DNA of 64,000 nucleotides from Hepsetus odoe (Eukaryota > Chordata > Actinopteri > Characiformes > Hepsetidae). Under the pieces are notes generated by a model, which had not been told where the DNA came from, made no database searches, and saw nothing but the letters and a program-made list of their open reading frames with translations. Shown one piece after another: positions 59,443 to 64,000 of the stretch. The stretch is from NCBI GenBank assembly GCA_017165825.1, contig CM029392.1, forward strand, positions 17,956,960 through 18,020,959, written 5' to 3'. Both the position numbers and the translations under genes were made by a program. The number at the start of each line of letters is the position of its first letter. Within the stretch, counting starts at the first letter, position 1.

Positions 59443-59638
59443 ACTGAGGGGTCTCGGGTGGTGAGAAGAGCAAGGACATGAAGGTCTCTCCATCTCCTCA
59501 GGGAGCTCAGCTTCTCCCTCATCGCTGGACACACAGACGTCCCCACCACACTTCTGCCAGCTGGACAGAACTGGCTCAAGAGTGGACACGGGCACCGGCG
59601 GGGAGCTGAACACCACTGACCCACTACCAGCAGAGCCC
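59443..59638 (-). CDS. atxn7l1: atxn7l1 exon with SSDEGE block
   Basis: 196 bp, phase 2 in (one base completes AG|G) and phase 0 out. The acceptor is a (GT)n tract ending TAG|GGGC and the donor is CTCAGT|GTAAGA. It encodes GSAGSGSVVFSSPP, CVSSDEGEAELPEEMERP and SHHPRPLS. Human ATXN7L1 has LSSDEGE and THHPRPL at the same places. The splice phase fits the upstream exon only if that exon's frame is shifted. Confidence 0.88.
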
Positions 59639-59639
59639 C

Positions 59640-59745
59640 TACACACACACACACACACACACAAAAATTGGTCCTCCCTCTCCCCCATCAATATAATTGT
59701 CTCTCTCTAGGTGGGTGGGGTGGTCCTCCCCCTCCTCCAACGGTA
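59640..59745 (-). repeat. (CA)n tract and one unit of the 58-61 bp repeat
   Basis: CA at 59640-59663 forms the polypyrimidine-like region of an atxn7l1 acceptor. GGTCCTCCCTCTCCCCCATC follows, as in the tandem array at 21763. Confidence 0.7.
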
Positions 59746-60095
59746 AGCTTGAATTTTTCACTGCTTTATAAACAGATCCAGGACAGTCAGCTGCTCTCGC
59801 ACCATATGTTTCTATAGAAGCCCAATTGTAGTTGAGCCCCATCTGTAATTGTAAGTTACTCACACAGTAAAGACGTAAAGTTTGGGAACTATTTTGTCAC
59901 CACTGGGACATTAATTAGTAATCAGTGTTTTTTTTAAATGTATCATTTATGCGCCCATGGAAACGATGTGATACTGTTAGAAGTAGTAAATAAGAAGCTC
60001 GCTATATAATAAGTAAACAAGTAAGCAAACAAATCAACTAAAACAGAAGAAACAATCCAAAATAAAAGAATTCAACTAAAATCTCAGGTCCACAC

Positions 60096-60333
60096 CTGTG
60101 TGTGTGCACACTGGCCAGCCGCAGTTTGAGAGTGGGCGTGGTCTTGCCGTTATGACATGTGGGCGGGGCGCTGGACGTGTGGTCAGGTAACGGAGCGGGC
60201 TGGACCGACTGGCTACTTGCCGTTTCCTTCTTTTGCCCCTCCTTCTCCTTCTCGCCCGCTTATGCTCTGCCAGGAGAATGTCAAAGTCTTTCTTCCTGCC
60301 CGGGACGGCCCGGCGATGGGTCAGAGAGTGGGT
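60096..60333 (-). pseudogene. atxn7l1: atxn7l1 exon, SCA7 domain second half, one-base frame break
   Basis: The acceptor TGTTTGGCAG|ACC continues the SCA7 domain as THSLTHRRAVPGRKKDFDIL then LAEHKRA, the part that ties ataxin-7 proteins to the SAGA deubiquitinase module (family knowledge). After that the frame turns into an Arg-run, while the -1-base frame gives KEKEGQKKETASSQ, CHNGKTTPTLKLRLASVH, ending at donor CACAG|GTGTGG in phase 2. Only that frame joins the next exon correctly. The exon is 238 bp where 239 (or 236) would keep phase. So one base is missing near 60265, by mutation or assembly error. Confidence 0.7.
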
Positions 60334-60449
60334 CTGCCAAACACACAAACAACACTGTAAACAAGTAACTAAACCAGAGGCTTCTTAAAGAACAGACGGA
60401 TCAGTAAAATATGAAATATCAGGGTTTACTGAGACTCAGCTCTTCACAC

Positions 60450-60532
60450 CTTGCAGGTCAGAGATCGAGTGCAAGGCCTCTTGCTCTCCGGGTCCAGAAC
60501 TCCACAGTGTTTATTCGGATCAAAGACTCTTC
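60450..60532 (-). CDS. atxn7l1: atxn7l1 exon, SCA7 domain first half
   Basis: 83 bp, phase 1 in and phase 0 out. Acceptor TCCTTTCCTTCAG|GAAGAG, donor TGCAAG|GTGTGA. It encodes RVFDPNKHCGVLDP and ESKRPCTRSLTCK with the Cys and His residues of the atypical zinc site of the SCA7 domain. FDPNKHCGVLDPE and the following HRRAVPGRKK favour ATXN7L1 over ATXN7 and exclude ATXN7L2. Earlier exons lie right of the window or were not recognised. Confidence 0.9.
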
Positions 60533-60559
60533 CTGAAGGAAAGGACAACAGCTCTGTTA

Positions 60560-61250
60560 CATCATCATATAGTTCATGTTTCTCCGCTCGCTGTACAACA
60601 ACGTATATCATAAAGCAGGAGCTGTTTTGATCTTTCATATTCAACAGAACAGTCACTTTGGAAACGAGAGATCGGACACGGGAATCAGACTGTACTTGAT
60701 AATGTTAAAAATACTGAATCATTTTTTTAAACTCCCATCGCAGCTAATCGCAAAACATAAAGTGTGCTTTGAAACACTGTGAAGAGTTCAGCCCAAAATA
60801 AGACCTGTGAAAACTGACCCCAGTTCAGTTCACTGGAACACAGACAAACAGCCAACTTCAAAGCGAAGGGTGGAGCAAAACCACATGTAGGTAAATGTGC
60901 TGTTTTTGTGACATCACAATAACAAGGCGTGATTTTGTAAGTCTTTTTCACAGAGTGGGCAGGAAATTAACATTAACATTACATTAACACAATCACGTTG
61001 CCACCCTGGCTCCTGGGAATGTATCTAATAATTCATAATAATATAATAATAACCGATAATAATTCCTGCTACTTTATCCGTGATAAAGTGGCACGATCTT
61101 CAGAACTCCGCCCCAGAGCCGGGCCGGTCCCGACAGAAACACAGAACAGAACCAGACACTGCGAGAGGCGCTCTGGTGAAAGTTATAAACCATGTTTGTG
61201 AAAGGGTGAATAACACGGGCCTAAAGCAGGGGATCCGACTCCAGGACGGT
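60560..61250. other. atxn7l1 intron
   Basis: No exon recognised. 60890-60950 has TTTTTGTGACATCACAATAA, similar to GTGACGTCACAAAAGC at 4180, possibly another family D relative. Confidence 0.3.
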
Positions 61251-61256
61251 AAACAG

Positions 61257-61490
61257 GGCAGCGGTGGCCTCGCGTTTAGGGACGAGACCCCAGGATCAGG
61301 TCGTGGGTTCGATTCTCACAACAATAAGTTGCCCTGAGATGCCCCTGAGCAAGGTACCATCCCCATCACTGCTCCCCAGGAGCAACATTAGCTGTCTCTG
61401 CCGCAGCACCTGAGATAAATACAGAGGTTGCATTTCATTGTGGTTCAGGCTACATTGTTACCTTTAATAAAGATAAATAGTTACTTTTTC
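61257..61490 (+). mobile_element. SINE family A, full length
   Basis: The head is GGGCAGCGGTGGCCTCGCGT and the B-box GGGTTCGATTCTC. The body is TGAGCAAGGTACCATCCCC, followed by GCATTTCATTGTGGTTCAGG. Confidence 0.85.
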
Positions 61491-61524
61491 AACAACAGAT
61501 TGTTTCCTTTTTTAAAGATAAGAG

Positions 61525-64000
61525 GACAGATCTACAGATCTACCATCTACCGATCTACAGATCTACAGATCTACCTGATTCATGATCTGATCGATCTACC
61601 GATCTACAGAGATCTACCGATTCATCGTATCTACAGATCTACCGATCTAAAGATCTACTGATCTACCGATCTACCGATCTACAGATCTACCATCTACCGA
61701 TCTACAGATCTACTGATCTACCGATCTACAGATCTACAGATCTACCATCTACCGATCTAAAGATCTACCGATCACCGATCTACCGATCTACCGATCTAAA
61801 GATTCACCGACCCACCGATCTACCGATCTACCATCCACCGATCTGCATTCACCGACCACCATCTAACGATCTGGTCACCCACCTCCATCACTGACCCACC
61901 GATCTACAGATCTACCATCTACCGATCTACAGATCTACTGATCTACCGATCTACCATCTACCCATCTACCGATCTACAGATCTGACCGATTCATCGATTC
62001 ACTCGATCTGGAAGATCTAGCGATCTACCGATCTATAGATCTACTGGTCTACCGATCTACAGATCTACAGATCTACCATCTACCGATCTACAGATCTACA
62101 GATCTACCCATCTACCGATCTAAAGATCTACAGATCTACAGATCTACTGATCTACCGATCTACGATCTACCCATCTAAAGATTCACCGATCTACCGATTC
62201 ACCATCTACCGATCCACCGATCCACCGACATCTACCATCTACCTGATCTACAGATTCACCGATCTATCACGATTCACATCTAACATAAGATCTAAAGATC
62301 TACTAATTCACCGATCTGACCGATCTACCATCTAACAATCTACCATCCACCGCATCTACAGATCTACCAATCCACCATCTGACCAATCTACCATCTAACG
62401 ACCCACCGATCTAAAGATTCACTGGATCTGACTGATCTGACCGATCTACCATCTACCATCATCGATCCACAGATCTACCCATCTACCATCTACCGACCAT
62501 CGGTCGAAGATTCACCGATCTACCGATCTACCGATCTACAGATCTACCATCTACCATCTACCATCTACCGATCTACTATCTACCATCTACCGATCTACCG
62601 ATCTACAGATCTACCGATCTACCATCTACCATCTACCGATCTACCATCTACCATCTACCGATCTACCATCTACCATCTACCATCTACCGATCTACCATCT
62701 ACCACCTACCGATCTACTATCTACCATCTACCGATCTACCGAATCACAGATCTACTGATTCACTCATCCACTCGATTCCATCGATCTACAGATCTACCGA
62801 TCTACCATCTACCGATCTACAGATCTACTGATCTACAGATCTACCGATCTACCGATCTACCATCTACCAATCTACCATCTACCCATCTACAGATTCCAAT
62901 CGATCTACCATCATCAATCTAACATCTACCGATCTACCCATCTAAAGATCCACTGATTCATCGCATCTACCGATTCACCGATCTACCATCTGACCGACGC
63001 ACAGATCTGACCGACCACTACCCACCATCTACCGATCTAAAGATCTACCGATCTACCGATCTACCGATCTACAGATCTACCATCTACCATCTACCATCTA
63101 CCGATCTACTACCATCAATTACCATCTATTACCATTTACTACCATCTACCATCTACCGATTCATCATCCACCATCTACCGATTCACATTCACCATCTACC
63201 ATCTACCGATCTACCATCTACCACCTACCGATCTACTATCTACCATCTACCGATCTACCGAACTACAGATCTACCGATTCACCATCCACCGATCTATCGA
63301 TCTACAGATCTACCGACCATCATCTAACGATCCACAGATCTTGACGATTCATGATCCACCGATCTACACCGATCTACCATCTACCGATCTACAGATCTAC
63401 CGATCTACCATCTACCTGATCTACAGATCTACCGATCTACCATCTACCGATCTACAGATCTACCGATCTGACCACCCACCATCTGATCGATCTGACAGAT
63501 TCACCGACCCACCATCTACCGACCACAGATCTGCACCGACCACTGCTCATCGACCATACACAGATTCATCGACGACAGATCTTACCGATCTACCATCTAA
63601 TCGATCTACCAATCTACCAATCTACCGATTCATCATCTAATGACCACAGATTCACCGACCACCGACCATCGCATCTAAAGATCTATCGACCACCATCTGA
63701 AGGATTCACCGATCTACACATCTACAGATCTACAGATCTACTGATCTACCGATCTACCGATCTAAAGATCTACCGATCTACCGATCTAAAGATCTACCGA
63801 TCTACCATCTACCATCTACCGATCTACCATCTACCGATTCATCATCTAAAGATCTACCGATCTAAAAGATCTAATCGATTCACAGATCCACCCATTCACC
63901 ACATCCCACAGATCTAACGACCACCATCTACCGATCTACACCATCCACCGATCTACAGATCTACTATATCTAACACCATCTACCGATCTATTCGACTACA
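61525..64000 (+). repeat. GATCTACC-type satellite, over 2.4 kb, open-ended
   Basis: The array is built from 7-9 base modules GATCTACC, GATCTACA and CATCTACC, with occasional GATTCACC, in irregular order. It runs to the window edge. The internal 99-codon frame at 63341-63640 consists only of Ile, Tyr, Arg, Ser, Thr, Asp and Pro repeats. Confidence 0.95.

Overview
The window looks like nuclear DNA from a teleost fish. It carries spliced vertebrate genes with GT/AG introns, several families of tRNA-derived SINEs, decayed non-LTR retrotransposons, and many CA, GA and minisatellite arrays. I cannot name the species; an otophysan such as a characin or catfish is only a guess from the SINE style.

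Three genes are recognisable, all on the minus strand. (1) grm8, a group III metabotropic glutamate receptor: the first coding exon (33926-34423), with a possible 5' UTR exon near 36082. No second coding exon is found to its left, so bases 1-33925 are probably one large grm8 intron. (2) znf800: all four coding exons (43752 down to 40221) join in phase into an intact 668-residue C2H2 zinc-finger protein. A likely non-coding first exon lies in a CpG-rich promoter at about 46440-46600. (3) atxn7l1, an ataxin-7-like SAGA subunit: internal exons between 60532 and 54751. Splice sites and family signature motifs survive, but the reading frame is broken in at least two exons. GRM8 and ZNF800 are also neighbours on human chromosome 7q, which supports both names. 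ATXN7L1 lies elsewhere on human 7q, so its position here is a rearranged neighbourhood.

Layout. 1-6262: LINE remnants, a SINE and CA repeats. 6262-16000: five long tandem arrays in a row (41-bp satellite, G/T-rich minisatellite, CAC/ACGACC array with a ~600-bp higher-order repeat, (GA)n, (CT)n). 16000-33900: mostly unique intronic sequence with SINEs, a decayed 45-bp minisatellite and a reverse-transcriptase fragment. 33900-36300: grm8 5' end. 36300-40200: spacer with SINEs and MITEs. 40200-46600: znf800. 46600-54700: spacer with a forkhead-motif cluster, a 32/33-bp minisatellite and several copies of a terminal-inverted-repeat element that carries an expanding decamer. 54700-60550: atxn7l1 exons. 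61500-64000: a GATCTACC-type satellite that runs off the window.

No new multi-gene system is visible. The best leads are the frame-broken atxn7l1, the decamer-carrying MITE family and the cluster of unrelated satellite arrays inside the presumed grm8 intron.
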